Source: Phormidium sp. FACHB-1136
GTDB taxonomy: Bacteria > Cyanobacteriota > Cyanobacteriia > Phormidesmidales > Phormidesmidaceae
Assembly (NCBI RefSeq): GCF_014697375.1
Contig: NZ_JACJRS010000008.1
Location: 25,343 to 89,342, forward strand
Direction of reading: 5' to 3'
Length of the DNA: 64,000 bases
Part shown: piece after piece, positions 24,810 to 33,484 of the stretch
Position numbering within the stretch: position 1 is the stretch's first letter
Layout: each line of letters opens with the position of its first letter
Program-made: the position numbers and the translations under genes
Notes under the pieces: model-generated
The model's input: only the letters and a program-made list of their open reading frames with translations
What the model was told of the DNA's origin: nothing
Databases searched by the model: none

Positions 24810-25271
24810 GACGTGTCATCCGTCAGATACCCTTAACGGCTTATGCCAAGCCCCTACAGCCTTTGAATATCGTAGGGGTTAGGTCTCCTGACTCTCTTCC
24901 TGCCCCGCTTACGGATCTGGCTAACAGGTTTTGTCAAGCCATCATCCCTGCACCATCCTTTCTTTTCCCTTCTACGTTTTACTTTTTCCCGTTTCCCTTC
25001 TCCCCAATCGCCTTCCTCAACAGTTCCCCGTCGCTGGCCTGGGTAGTGCATTAATGCACTGCCCGTTCCTTTAGAAGCCTTGCCCGTGGGGAGTTTTAGA
25101 GTACACAGGAGAACCTCGCCAGTACGTTTGAATTGCACCCAGTTTATTCCCAAACAGCCCTAGAAATACCCAACACAAGCATTAATTGAGTCGTACATAG
25201 GCACTTAATAATCGAAGGCGACTAGGTAGCAAAAAACCTGGAGCCTTTCAATTTCTGGGGTTTTGAAGAAA
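24810..25271. other. Intergenic region with a 24-base palindrome
   Basis: About 460 bases without a gene. A GTAGGGGTTAGGTCTCCTGA stretch (24870-24889) resembles the repeat units at 57317 and 57415 read on the other strand. A near-perfect 24-base palindrome lies at 25041-25064. Confidence 0.45.
25041..25064. promoter_or_regulatory. 24-base palindrome centred on TTAA
   Basis: The core AGTGCATTAATGCACT (25045-25060) is a perfect 16-bp palindrome; GGGT and GCCC extend it with one G-T mismatch. It may be a dimer-binding site or repeat remnant. A partial match (ATTAATGCACTACCC) is seen at 62594-62608. Confidence 0.45.
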
Positions 25272-25344
25272 AGCTGGTGACAAGACTCGAACTTGCGACC
25301 GGCTGATTACAAATCAGCTGCTCTACCAACTGAGCTACACCAGC
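25272..25344 (-). tRNA. trnT: tRNA-Thr (anticodon TGT)
   Basis: Read on the reverse strand, the 73 bases fold as a cloverleaf: acceptor GCTGGTG with CACCAGC, D stem GCTC/GAGC, anticodon stem GCTGA/TCAGC around TTTGTAA, and the T-arm with TTCGAGT. The anticodon TGT reads ACA. The discriminator base is T, and no CCA is encoded. Confidence 0.95.
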
Positions 25345-25657
25345 AAAAGCACCTTTAAGTATAGCGGTCTGGTGCTGCTTTGGGCAGAGGTGATGTGCCA
25401 GGGAGGGAGGGGTTGGGGAAGGAGGAGCCGCGCCCAGCGGGGGAAGTGGCACAGGTTTTGGCCTAAATCCTTGTGCCAGTGATGAAACTTTAGTTAAGGG
25501 ACGGCCCAATCCTCCGGGTTTTTACAGGCATCAGCGAAACTTTTGGATATTGGGCTGCACTCCTTACCATGGCGAGTTTGGGGTGGGTTGCTGGGTTAGG
25601 CAATCCTCGTCGGCTGGTCTTGGACAAGGTTGATTATCTACTCTTCACCTCCCTGCC
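25345..25657. other. Intergenic region upstream of the TPR protein
   Basis: About 310 bases with no gene. It serves both the reverse-strand tRNA-Thr and the forward TPR gene. No clear regulatory motif was seen. Confidence 0.3.
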
Positions 25658-27700
25658 GTGATCGCTGCTATTTCGTTGAACTCACAGACGTTTTTAGGGC
25701 ACAATCGGGCCGTCTACCAGGAATTGCGGGCGGCGCTACAACTTCAGTTGCGCCGACAGTTGCTGATTGCGGTCTGCGATGACCGTGGGTTGCAGAGGCA
25801 GTTGGCCCAGCAGCTAGAGGCTGACCTTAGCCCTTACTTCGCTACTGGGCCGCGCCAACCCCAGGGGCGGGGCAATCTATCGCCCCTGGTAACCTTGCGG
25901 TTGGATAGCCGCCATCCCGACCTTGTGCGGGAAGTTTTGCTGTGGTTGAAGCAGCAGCGACGGCTGGGGGGCCATCCGGGGATGATTCCGGCCTTTCAAA
26001 TTGTGGGGGTGGAAACCCTGACGCAGCAGTCGCCCACGGTTCAAAATCGCTTTTTGGCCTCGCTGATTCGGGTGGATGCCCTGCTGACCCAGTTGGATTG
26101 TCGGTTGTTGGTGTGGGTGCCTCGGCCCTGGTTGGGCAAAATTCAGCAGGTGGTGCCGGGGTTTTGGCAATCACGCAATGGGCTGTATGAGTTTGAGGGA
26201 GAACCCACCAACGCCAACCCGCTCCCCAGTCCCGATTCCGTCCTGCCAGAGGCGTTTACCCCAACGGGTTGGGGGCCGGATTCCGATGCCGCTGTAATCC
26301 AGGCTTGGCCCCTGCCCCAGGATCACCCCTGGGTGCCTCTGCCCTGGGCTGAGAGATCTGGGGAGGATGAGTTAGAGGTGCTACCCACGGCTTCAGTGGG
26401 TTCCGATGGTTCTGCTGCAGCGAAATCCGCCCTCACCCTACCTGCGCCCCTAGCGTCCCATGAGGGCATTTGCCACCTAGGCAGCTATATTCAACGGCTG
26501 CACCAGCAGCAGGCGGGGCCGCTGACCCTGGGGCGAGCCCATTTGGCCCTAGGGCAACTCTGCCGAGATCACATTGGGCCGGGGGCGGAGGGGGGCACCG
26601 TGCTGGACTTTACCCTAGAGGTCTATCGGCGGGCGGTGGATGGCCTGCTGGAGGGCGAAAACGACTGGTGCGATGCCCTCAACGATATGGCCAGTCTGTA
26701 CTGGATGCGGGCACAGCTAGAGACCCAACCGGAGGCGATGGAATCCTGGCTTCAGCGCAGTGTCGCCACCTATCAGCGGGCCATTGAGGGGCAAACCAGT
26801 GCCGCCCCGGCCACCCTGGGCCGGATCTACAGCAATCTGGGTAGTGTGTATGGGCTGTTGGCCAACCTAGGCGACCCCAAAACCCATTTGGAGCGGGCCG
26901 TAGACGCCTATACCCAGTCACTGCACTACACTCCGGCTACCGTTGACACCCTAGACTATGCCAATAGCCAAAATAGCCTGGGGGCGATCCATTGGCGGCT
27001 GTCTCAGCTAGATCGACCCCAGTACCACCTGCACCGAGCCATTGTGGCCTACCAGGAAGCCCTGCGCTACCGAGTCCCCCAGGCGGAGCCCCAGGAATAC
27101 GCCATGCTGCAAAACAACCTGGGCATTGCCTTCTGGAGCCTAGCCCAGCACGAACACCCCATTCCCTGGCTGGAGCAGGCCATTGATGCCTACCAAACGG
27201 CCCTGGTCTACCGCACCCTCGCCACCACCCCAGCGGGCTGCGCGGCCACCCAAAACAACCTGGGCACCGCCTACTGGGACTTAGCCCAACAGCAAACCCA
27301 ACAGCCCGATGAACGTCTGCTGAGTCTGCGACAGGCGGTAGACGCCTACGAAGCCGCCCTCGATGCCGTGGATCAGGCCCTCCAGCAATCGCCCCCCGTG
27401 GCCCCTGGGTTTGATGTGTGGGCCACCTGCCACAGTGCGGGCATTGTCCATGACCAGTTGGCCCTGGCCCTACCCACTGACCCGCCAGCCCAGCGGGAAC
27501 ACCACCTCAACGCGGCCCTCAACCACTACCTAACGGCCTATCAGGGATGGCGCGATCAGCCGGAACAACTGGATGTGCTGGCCGAAGCCCTGGTCTATTC
27601 CGTGCGCTTACACTTCGAGGTTTTGGGGCTGGCGGGGCAACAAATCGTCCTCTCGAAGCTGCCGCCGGAACTGCTGGGCCGAGTGCTCCCCCAAATGTAG
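25658..27700 (+). CDS. Tetratricopeptide repeat protein
   Basis: 680 residues, beginning with GTG. The N-terminal 180 residues form a conserved cyanobacterial module (LLIAVCDDRGLQRQLAQQL, LVTLRLDSRHPDLVREVLLWL, FLASLIRVDALLTQLDCRLLVWVPRPWLGKIQQVVPGFW). A Pro/Asp-rich linker follows. From about 280 to 600 there are about eight TPR-like helical pairs, recognisable by repeats such as NDMASLYWMRAQ, YSNLGSVYGLLAN, NSLGAIHWRLSQ, NNLGIAFWSLAQ and NNLGTAYWDLAQ. TPR arrays mediate protein contacts. The N-terminal module may be a nucleotide-handling fold, but no Walker motif is visible. Function unknown. Confidence 0.85.
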   Translation: MIAAISLNSQTFLGHNRAVYQELRAALQLQLRRQLLIAVCDDRGLQRQLAQQLEADLSPYFATGPRQPQGRGNLSPLVTLRLDSRHPDLVREVLLWLKQQRRLGGHPGMIPAFQIVGVETLTQQSPTVQNRFLASLIRVDALLTQLDCRLLVWVPRPWLGKIQQVVPGFWQSRNGLYEFEGEPTNANPLPSPDSVLPEAFTPTGWGPDSDAAVIQAWPLPQDHPWVPLPWAERSGEDELEVLPTASVGSDGSAAAKSALTLPAPLASHEGICHLGSYIQRLHQQQAGPLTLGRAHLALGQLCRDHIGPGAEGGTVLDFTLEVYRRAVDGLLEGENDWCDALNDMASLYWMRAQLETQPEAMESWLQRSVATYQRAIEGQTSAAPATLGRIYSNLGSVYGLLANLGDPKTHLERAVDAYTQSLHYTPATVDTLDYANSQNSLGAIHWRLSQLDRPQYHLHRAIVAYQEALRYRVPQAEPQEYAMLQNNLGIAFWSLAQHEHPIPWLEQAIDAYQTALVYRTLATTPAGCAATQNNLGTAYWDLAQQQTQQPDERLLSLRQAVDAYEAALDAVDQALQQSPPVAPGFDVWATCHSAGIVHDQLALALPTDPPAQREHHLNAALNHYLTAYQGWRDQPEQLDVLAEALVYSVRLHFEVLGLAGQQIVLSKLPPELLGRVLPQM

Positions 27701-27886
27701 ATCCCCCAAAAGGATCGCGGCGGCCAGGGGCAGATCCTATGCAGGGCGATGCCAATTTCCATGCAGAACCTGCATTCTAGCCCCCTACAGAATCGATAAA
27801 TTTGTTAGATCAGAACTAAGGATGAGTCACGCTTGATTTCGTGGGTCTTTCCATCGTGTATACCCTCTCATCAAGGAGTTTCTCCC

Positions 27887-28030
27887 ATGCCCTCCACCCC
27901 ACATCCCACCAGTTCGACCTCCTCCTCAGCGGCCCGCAACGCCCTCCACAACCGTGAAGGCTTTACCCTGTGGGCGGAGGCCGTTCGTCAACAAATGCTC
28001 GACGCCCTGCAAAAACGCCAAAAAAACTAG
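27887..28030 (+). CDS. Small hypothetical protein (47 residues)
   Basis: A 47-residue frame preceded by AAGGAG at ideal spacing. The first 15 residues are Pro/Ser/Thr-rich and the rest is an amphipathic, basic helix (ARNALHNREGFTLWAEAVRQ followed by QMLDALQKRQKN). No family is recognised. A longer frame starting at 27833 is less likely because the ribosome-binding site points to 27887. A second small gene converges on it at 28307-28441. Confidence 0.6.
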   Translation: MPSTPHPTSSTSSSAARNALHNREGFTLWAEAVRQQMLDALQKRQKN

Positions 28031-28081
28031 GCCGATCCTCCCTCATCCTAAATCCGGATGGCTTACCCCCGGTGTAAACGA

Positions 28082-28151
28082 ACGAGGAGACCTCGCCCCT
28101 ACGGTTTGACGGGTTGGGAATCGAGGTTTTCTAATTCGGATTGGGTATCAC
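28082..28151. repeat. Dispersed repeat family A, full copy
   Basis: Hairpin half ACGAGGAGACCTCGCCCCTA (28082-28101) followed by the second half GGGAATCGAGGTTTTCTAAT and TCGGATTGGGTAT. Same organisation as the copies at 52451 and, reversed, 34663. Confidence 0.75.
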
Positions 28152-28223
28152 CCTTGTTCCGGGGCTTAGTTTGGGTATCCTCTATCAAGGCTCTGACCTC
28201 GCACCGAAAAAGGGTCACCCATA

Positions 28224-28267
28224 AGATAGGGCCGTTTGAGTGTCGTACTACCCAAACGGCCCTATCT
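28224..28267. terminator. 15-bp perfect hairpin between convergent small genes
   Basis: AGATAGGGCCGTTTG (28224-28238) pairs perfectly with CAAACGGCCCTATCT (28253-28267) around a 14-base loop. It lies between two convergent small genes and has T-rich runs about a dozen bases outside on both strands, so a bidirectional terminator is the likely role. Confidence 0.6.
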
Positions 28268-28306
28268 AGGGTTGGCTGATTTTTACCAGCGAGACCAACC
28301 GGGGGG

Positions 28307-28441
28307 CTAGGAAAGCGCCTGGGGACGGTCGGTGTTGTTGATTTCCTGGGAAGAGCGTTCGAGCATAGTGGCGCGGCGCTGTTGCTGCTGTTGGCGGGTG
28401 CGGGCCACTAGGCGACGGGCGGCATCGTGGGTGAAATTCAT
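28307..28441 (-). CDS. Small basic Gln/Arg-rich protein (44 residues)
   Basis: A 44-residue frame on the reverse strand. It starts MNFTHDAARRLVARTR, continues with QQQQQRRATMLERSS and ends QEINNTDRPQALS before a TAG. The ATG is preceded by a perfect AGGAGG five bases away, which is the main support. The protein is strongly basic, probably one long helix, and could bind nucleic acid or a membrane face. No family is recognised. Confidence 0.6.
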   Translation of the reverse strand: MNFTHDAARRLVARTRQQQQQRRATMLERSSQEINNTDRPQALS

Positions 28442-28634
28442 AGGAGCCTCCTAAAAACTGTGTTCAAAGTTACAGAATAATCTCATTCTAATGGCGTTTC
28501 TTCGACTTTGGGTTAAGCAACCTTAAGGGCTGGGTTAACCCGGTCTAGCCAAAACAACCCTTGAACCACCCTGAGTTTCCGGGCATGGGCTGGCACCATC
28601 GCCGCACTCCATTCGCCTGAAGTGTGCCCAGACC

Positions 28635-29414
28635 TTAGAGGGGGTTGCCTTCGGTGGTGCTGGGGCGGGTACTGGCAGGGGCGTTTTCCAGTTCTTCGGC
28701 CAGCAAATTGCGGTAAATGCGGGGCAGACGGGTGGTCATGGTGTTGGATTCAATGCCGTAGCCTAGGCTCGTCCAGGTGCCCGATAGGCGGCGTAGCACA
28801 TCATCGAGACGATCTTCCCGTAGGGCCGTGGCCAGATCAAACCCCCAGGCGTTTTCGTCCTGGAGCCATTGGTATACCACCCAGTCTTGGGACTCAGGGT
28901 CAAAGCTATATTCCCCCCACATGTCGTACCAGGCGGGGGGGCGAGGGTGATATTTGGCGGCCTTTTCCTCCCAGGTTTGGGTGAGGAACTGGTAGCGTCC
29001 GGCGGCGGTGGTGCAGTTGCCCGTATTTGGGCCAGCGGTAATGGGCACACAAATATTGGGGTGGCGATTTCCTGGCGCAAAGGATTCCCCTCCGTAGAGG
29101 ACGGTGTAGGGATAGCTGGTGTTGGATTCGGCAGCGGAAATGGTGCGCATCAGGGCGCGAATGTAAGGATCGCCCCCCTCCATCGCCAAGGGTTCAGGAT
29201 GGCTGACCCACACGACCTCTTGGATTTTGCGTAGGGAGGGGGTGGGAATGGCCCGTAGCCCTAGCCACCCCAGCAGTGCCAACACCATCAGCGTCACCGT
29301 GATCGAACCCCGCTGGCGTTTTTTGCGGCGTCTCCCCCGGCGACGGGTCAAGGGCTGGGGTGGCGTGCCATGGGAGGAAAAAGGAGTCACAGGGAAGGCT
29401 GAGGAACGAAACAT
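28635..29414 (-). CDS. GH104-type muramidase (lambda endolysin-like), membrane anchored
   Basis: 259 residues. A basic N-terminal part (RRRGRRRKKRQR) precedes one membrane helix (about 37-54), leaving the rest outside the cytoplasm. The catalytic region (about 80-240) matches the lambda-lysozyme type: TISAAESNTSYPYTVLYGGE with the catalytic Glu, HPN...GPNTGNCTTAAGRYQFL, FDPESQDWVVYQWL and GTWTSLGYGIES. These enzymes cleave peptidoglycan as lytic transglycosylases. A chromosomal, membrane-tethered version suggests wall remodelling rather than phage lysis; no other phage genes are nearby. Confidence 0.82.
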   Translation of the reverse strand: MFRSSAFPVTPFSSHGTPPQPLTRRRGRRRKKRQRGSITVTLMVLALLGWLGLRAIPTPSLRKIQEVVWVSHPEPLAMEGGDPYIRALMRTISAAESNTSYPYTVLYGGESFAPGNRHPNICVPITAGPNTGNCTTAAGRYQFLTQTWEEKAAKYHPRPPAWYDMWGEYSFDPESQDWVVYQWLQDENAWGFDLATALREDRLDDVLRRLSGTWTSLGYGIESNTMTTRLPRIYRNLLAEELENAPASTRPSTTEGNPL

Positions 29415-29605
29415 CGCTAATACTAGCGCATCGCCGAAAGCCCGTGCATACCCAACTCACCGATGATAAAACTGACCGCTGCTAGACCGAAAATCGCGAG
29501 CACCGTTTGTGACTTGTCATCCTAGGCTAGGAATAGTAGTGGCGATGTCTCGTCAGTGGCTATCGCCTCGGCCCCAGCCCATATCCCCCCTACCCCACGC
29601 AAGCC

Positions 29606-30043
29606 ATGGACAGGTTATTCCCGCCTTCTTACCGTTTTCGCATGGCCCTTCCGGCTATCCTCCGTCCCGCCCTTAGGGCCATGCTGCTCATCGTGCTGTG
29701 GGGTGGGCTGTGGGGCTGCGGTTGGGTCAATCCGGCCCCGCCTCGGTCGGTGGTGGCAGAGGCCGTGGCCCAAAAAGTGGCCCAAACCCAGGTCGCCCTT
29801 CAGCAACAGTTGGGCGGCATCACCGATACCGAGGCCATGGTATTTCCCCAGCCCAGCGGCATCCATGTCACCGGGCACCATTGGACGACCCTCAACCACC
29901 AGCCCACCCTAGAAGTCAACGGCACCTACCACCTCAAGGGCGGTGGACTAGGGTGGGGCCAACAGCGTCAAACCCGCCCCTTCAGCCTCTACCTGCGCCG
30001 CGCTGGGGACGATCAATGGATCATGGTTAATCCCCTAGAGTGA
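29606..30043 (+). CDS. Putative lipoprotein
   Basis: 145 residues. A signal sequence with hydrophobic core (AMLLIVLWGGLWGC) ends in a lipobox-like LWGC, Cys about residue 38. The mature part has a helical VAEAVAQKVAQTQVALQQQL stretch and a small beta domain (GIHVTGHHWTTL, LEVNGTYHLKGG, RPFSLYLRR, QWIMVNP). It should be a lipid-anchored periplasmic protein of unknown function. Start could also be the ATG at 29642, which still keeps the signal. Confidence 0.7.
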   Translation: MDRLFPPSYRFRMALPAILRPALRAMLLIVLWGGLWGCGWVNPAPPRSVVAEAVAQKVAQTQVALQQQLGGITDTEAMVFPQPSGIHVTGHHWTTLNHQPTLEVNGTYHLKGGGLGWGQQRQTRPFSLYLRRAGDDQWIMVNPLE

Positions 30044-30060
30044 GGGTTCCGCCACGGTGT

Positions 30061-30939
30061 CTACTTCAGCGGCCACCAAGCCACCTTGTCGCGAGTCGCC
30101 CCATAGACTTCCTTGAGCCCTTCGGGATCAACGATCTGCACGAGATCGGCGGTATGGTGGTCGGTGGTTTTATGGGCCTTCAGATAGCCCGCCCGCACCA
30201 TGCCCTTCAGCACCTGCTCTACGGTGCGGTGGTTGAGCTGGCAGGCCCGTGCAATTAGGTCAATGGGTAGGTCAAACAGGTATTCATTTTTGGTGCCTTT
30301 GGGTTGGCTACCGAAGCTACGCTCTTGGTAAATCAACGCCCGCAGCAGGGCCGCCACGGCTTGGGGCGGGTAGGTGCTGCAATTGAGCAGATGGTACTGA
30401 AATTTTTCCCGTAGTTCAAACAGGTGGGTGTAGCGTTCCCGAAAGCCGGGATTTTGGTCGTAGAGGGTCTGCACCACAGCCACGGGCACCTTGATCACGT
30501 CGGTCGTTTTATAGGCTTCTACCAAGCTGGGGAAGGCATGGCCTACGGCCCCAAACCCCACGGGCAAACTCCGCGCCCCAAAGCATCCAAAGGGATAGGT
30601 GATGGCCATAATCCGGTCGAGGGGGGTGCTGCGCATAATCACCGGGCCACCGTCTACCACGATGTAAAGGGCATCCAGCCAGGTGTTGGGGCGAAAGGCG
30701 GTGTAGATGGGCCGATTGGAGTACAGCTTTTCCATCACCAGTTGGTCGGCGGTGAGGTAGGTGCCCAACTCATCCCGCCCCATGGGATGAAACAGAAAAC
30801 TGCTCTCTATGAGGAGCGTAATCGGATCGGAAGTCAGGGGCTGGCCACTGCGCCGGGTCATAGGAGGGTACTGGGTAGAGACGGTTCCATTCTCCCCCGA
30901 AAGGCCAGAAAACTTCACAGGATAGAGGACTGAGGTCAT
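30061..30939 (-). CDS. Crp/Fnr-family transcriptional regulator
   Basis: About 292 residues from MTSVLYPVKF (30939). A cyclic-nucleotide-binding-type beta barrel (about 35-150) includes ALYIVVDGGPVIM and YPFGCFGARSLP; the PFGCFG stretch sits where the phosphate-binding cassette would be, but the Glu and Arg needed for cAMP are not seen. The C-terminal winged helix has LPIDLIARACQLNHRTVEQVLKGMVRAGYLKAH. It thus looks like a Crp-fold regulator that may not bind cAMP. An upstream start at 30981 would run into repeat DNA and is not favoured. The regulon is unknown. Confidence 0.78.
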   Translation of the reverse strand: MTSVLYPVKFSGLSGENGTVSTQYPPMTRRSGQPLTSDPITLLIESSFLFHPMGRDELGTYLTADQLVMEKLYSNRPIYTAFRPNTWLDALYIVVDGGPVIMRSTPLDRIMAITYPFGCFGARSLPVGFGAVGHAFPSLVEAYKTTDVIKVPVAVVQTLYDQNPGFRERYTHLFELREKFQYHLLNCSTYPPQAVAALLRALIYQERSFGSQPKGTKNEYLFDLPIDLIARACQLNHRTVEQVLKGMVRAGYLKAHKTTDHHTADLVQIVDPEGLKEVYGATRDKVAWWPLK

Positions 30940-30973
30940 CAACCTAGGCTCAGTAGATCGCAACGTCCCCGCC

Positions 30974-31064
30974 GCCCTCACCCCCAGCCCCTCTCCCAGG
31001 AGGGCGAGGGGAGCCGGAATGGCTTCAAAGTCCCTCTCCCAATGAGGGAGAGGGATTTAGGGTG
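30974..31064. repeat. Repeat family B, intergenic double copy
   Basis: GCCCTCACCCCCAGCCCCTC with the following TCCCAGGAGGGCGAGGGGA, and then TCCCTCTCCCAATGAGGGAG with AGGGATTTAGGGTG, form an inverted pair about 20 bases apart, the same layout as 13084-13230 inside cobN. Confidence 0.7.
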
Positions 31065-31284
31065 TAGCTTGCTTCCCGCAGGGTGGGCCGGATCATGTCA
31101 AAAGAGCATGTTTGTGATCTACTGAGGCTGTCTGAGCCTTCTGATCGTCAACAGGGTGCGGACAGCGTCAAGGAACTGAACGATTCTTCCTGGCACAACG
31201 GTACTTCCCTTGAATCACGAACTATCCCCCTGGGGCGAGGCTGTCGGCGGGCGCATTGCTTCGCGATTTCCGACCCAACAGACG

Positions 31285-31338
31285 TTAGGGGAGAGGTCTC
31301 CTCACCCGCTAATACTGGAGGCAAACAAGCCGGATTTA
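31285..31338. repeat. Dispersed repeat family A, copy
   Basis: TTAGGGGAGAGGTCTCCTCA followed by CCCGCTAATACTGGAGGCAA and ACAAGCCGGATTT matches the right part of the copy at 34663-34763. Confidence 0.7.
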
Positions 31339-31516
31339 GGATTAGGGTTCCGTCTTGGTGGCCCAGACGGTTCCAAACATCTGGATCGTTATTCTCCTAA
31401 GCAGGAGGCTCCAGGGGTGGGATCCAAATAAGACTAGATGCGAATTTCAATTTAATTTCAAATGAATTTCATGCAACACCCGATATGATTGAAAGAATTT
31501 CCAGCGTAGATTCACC

Positions 31517-33442
31517 ATGAAGTACGGTCTTTTCCCCTCCCGACGATCCCTGCGGCTACCCTGGGTGCGCTGGCTCTACCGCCATGGGTTGGCCTGGATT
31601 GGGCTGGGGGGTGGGGCCATGGTCTTAGCTATCCTGGGGGTATATCTGGCCCAGGGGATGGCTTCGGTGGGGCTGGGCTGGCAAGGTTGGCTCACCCTCG
31701 GTGTCACCCTGGGGGCGTTTCTGCTCAATGCCCTGACCTCCCTGGCGGCGGAGGTGGTGTTCCTTGGTGCCTTGGCGATTTTGTTTTTGACGGGCATTTT
31801 GGATACCCCCACCGCCCTGGCAGGCTTTAGTAATCCCGGCATGATTACCGTGGCGGTGCTCTACATCGTGGTGACGGGGCTGCAACAAACCGGGGGGCTG
31901 GATATGATTTCGCGAACCGTGCTGGGGATGCCCAAGGGCCAAACCCAGGCTATGGCGCGGCTGGTGCTGCCCGTGGTGGGTATGAGCGCGTTTTTGAACA
32001 ACACCCCCATCGTGGCCATGTTCATCCCCGTGGTCAGCGATTGGTGTCGCAAGCTGCGGATTAGCCCCTCCAAACTGATGATTCCCCTCAGCTATGCCGC
32101 CATCATGGGAGGCATGTGTACTCTGATCGGCACCAGCACCAACCTGGTGGTGAATGGGCTGCTGATTGCCGAAACCGACTACCCCGGCCTGGGGCTGTTT
32201 GACCTGGTGCCCGTGGGGGTGCCCTGTGCCCTAGCGGGAATACTGCTGCTGATTTTGGCCCAGCGCTGGCTGCTGCCCAACCGCAAACCCGCCATCACCG
32301 AAGTGGATGACCCCCGCGAATACACCGTGGAAGTGGTGGTGGACGAGGGCAGCCCCCTAGCTGGAAAATCCGTGGAAAAGGCTGGATTGCGCCATCTGCC
32401 GGGGCTGTACCTGACGGAAATTCAGCGGGGCGATCAATTGTTGACGGCGGTGACGCCCCAGGAGGTGCTACGGGAGGGGGATCAACTCGTTTTTGTGGGC
32501 ATGGTCAGTTCGATTGTGGATCTCAACCAAATTCGCGGCCTCAAACCTGCCACCGATCAGGTGTTTAAGCTCGATTCTCCCCGCGAAGATCGCTGCCTGG
32601 TGGAGGCGGTGGTGTCGAATACTTGCCCATTGGTGGGGATTACCATTCGCGAAGGGCGTTTTCGCAGCCGCTATGGGGCGGTGGTGCTGGCGGTGGGGCG
32701 CAACGGGGTGAGACTCCCCGGCAAAATTGGCGATATTCGTCTGCAGCCAGGGGATACCCTGCTGCTCGAAACCCATCCCACCTTTTTAGAAGAACGCCGC
32801 GCCTCACGGGATTTCTACCTGGTCAGCGGCGTACCCAACTCCGACCCCCCCCGCCACGACAAAGCCCCCCTTGCCCTGGGTATTCTTATTGCCATGGTGG
32901 TGCTGGCCACCTTCGGCTGGATGGAGATGCTCAACGCCGCCACCCTCGCCGCTGTGCTAATGATCCTGACCGGGTGCTGCTCCTTCCAGCAAGCCTTCCG
33001 CAGCATCGACTGGTCGGTGATTTTGGTGGTCGCCGCCGCCCTAGGTTTGGGTAAAGCCCTGGAACTGTCTGGGGCGGCAGGCACCCTGGCCAGCGGCGTT
33101 TTAGGTATCGCCGGAGATAACCCCTGGCTGGCCCTCGCCCTGGTCTACGGCATCACCACCCTGCTCACGGAAGTGATCACCAACAATGCCGCCGCCGCCG
33201 TGGTGTTTCCCATTGCTTTTGCCCTGTCCCAGAGCCTAGGGGTGAGCTTCATTCCCTTTGTGGTGGCGATTATGATTGGAGCCTCCGCCAGCTTTAGCAC
33301 CCCCATCGGCTATCAAACTAACCTGATGGTCTACGGCCCTGGGGGCTATCGCTTTAGCGACTTTTTGCGGATCGGGATTCCCTTTAACCTGCTGTTTTGG
33401 GCCATGACCGTGATCATCGCCCCCAGGGTCTACCCGTTTTAG
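31517..33442 (+). CDS. SLC13 family permease with TrkA-C domains
   Basis: 641 residues. About five membrane helices at the N-terminus (residues 20-260) carry SAFLNNTPIVAMFIPVV and GTSTNLVVNG, motifs of the DASS/SLC13 anion-sodium transporters. Two cytoplasmic TrkA-C/RCK-C type domains follow (about 270-440; VVVDEGSPLAGKSVEKAGLR and AVVSNTCPLVGITIREGRFR). The C-terminal half has more helices with ITNNAAAAVVFPIA and STPIGYQTNLMVYGPGGY, the second half of the inverted transporter repeat. Relatives carry sulfate, dicarboxylates or other anions; the substrate cannot be chosen by eye. It is monocistronic by layout. Confidence 0.9.
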   Translation: MKYGLFPSRRSLRLPWVRWLYRHGLAWIGLGGGAMVLAILGVYLAQGMASVGLGWQGWLTLGVTLGAFLLNALTSLAAEVVFLGALAILFLTGILDTPTALAGFSNPGMITVAVLYIVVTGLQQTGGLDMISRTVLGMPKGQTQAMARLVLPVVGMSAFLNNTPIVAMFIPVVSDWCRKLRISPSKLMIPLSYAAIMGGMCTLIGTSTNLVVNGLLIAETDYPGLGLFDLVPVGVPCALAGILLLILAQRWLLPNRKPAITEVDDPREYTVEVVVDEGSPLAGKSVEKAGLRHLPGLYLTEIQRGDQLLTAVTPQEVLREGDQLVFVGMVSSIVDLNQIRGLKPATDQVFKLDSPREDRCLVEAVVSNTCPLVGITIREGRFRSRYGAVVLAVGRNGVRLPGKIGDIRLQPGDTLLLETHPTFLEERRASRDFYLVSGVPNSDPPRHDKAPLALGILIAMVVLATFGWMEMLNAATLAAVLMILTGCCSFQQAFRSIDWSVILVVAAALGLGKALELSGAAGTLASGVLGIAGDNPWLALALVYGITTLLTEVITNNAAAAVVFPIAFALSQSLGVSFIPFVVAIMIGASASFSTPIGYQTNLMVYGPGGYRFSDFLRIGIPFNLLFWAMTVIIAPRVYPF

Positions 33443-33484
33443 GAGGTATGGGACAACTACGAACACCGATGCAGGGGGCTACGG

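Larger units (their letters stand above)
30940..31516. other. Repeat-rich intergenic region between Crp-like gene and permease
   Basis: About 575 bases without a credible gene. It holds family B repeats at 30974-31064 and a family A copy at 31285-31338. The last 90 bases before the permease are A/T-rich and probably hold its promoter. Confidence 0.5.

Noticed and set aside
28635..29414. Prophage lysis gene
   Set aside because: The muramidase is membrane-anchored and has no holin, spanin or other phage genes around it.
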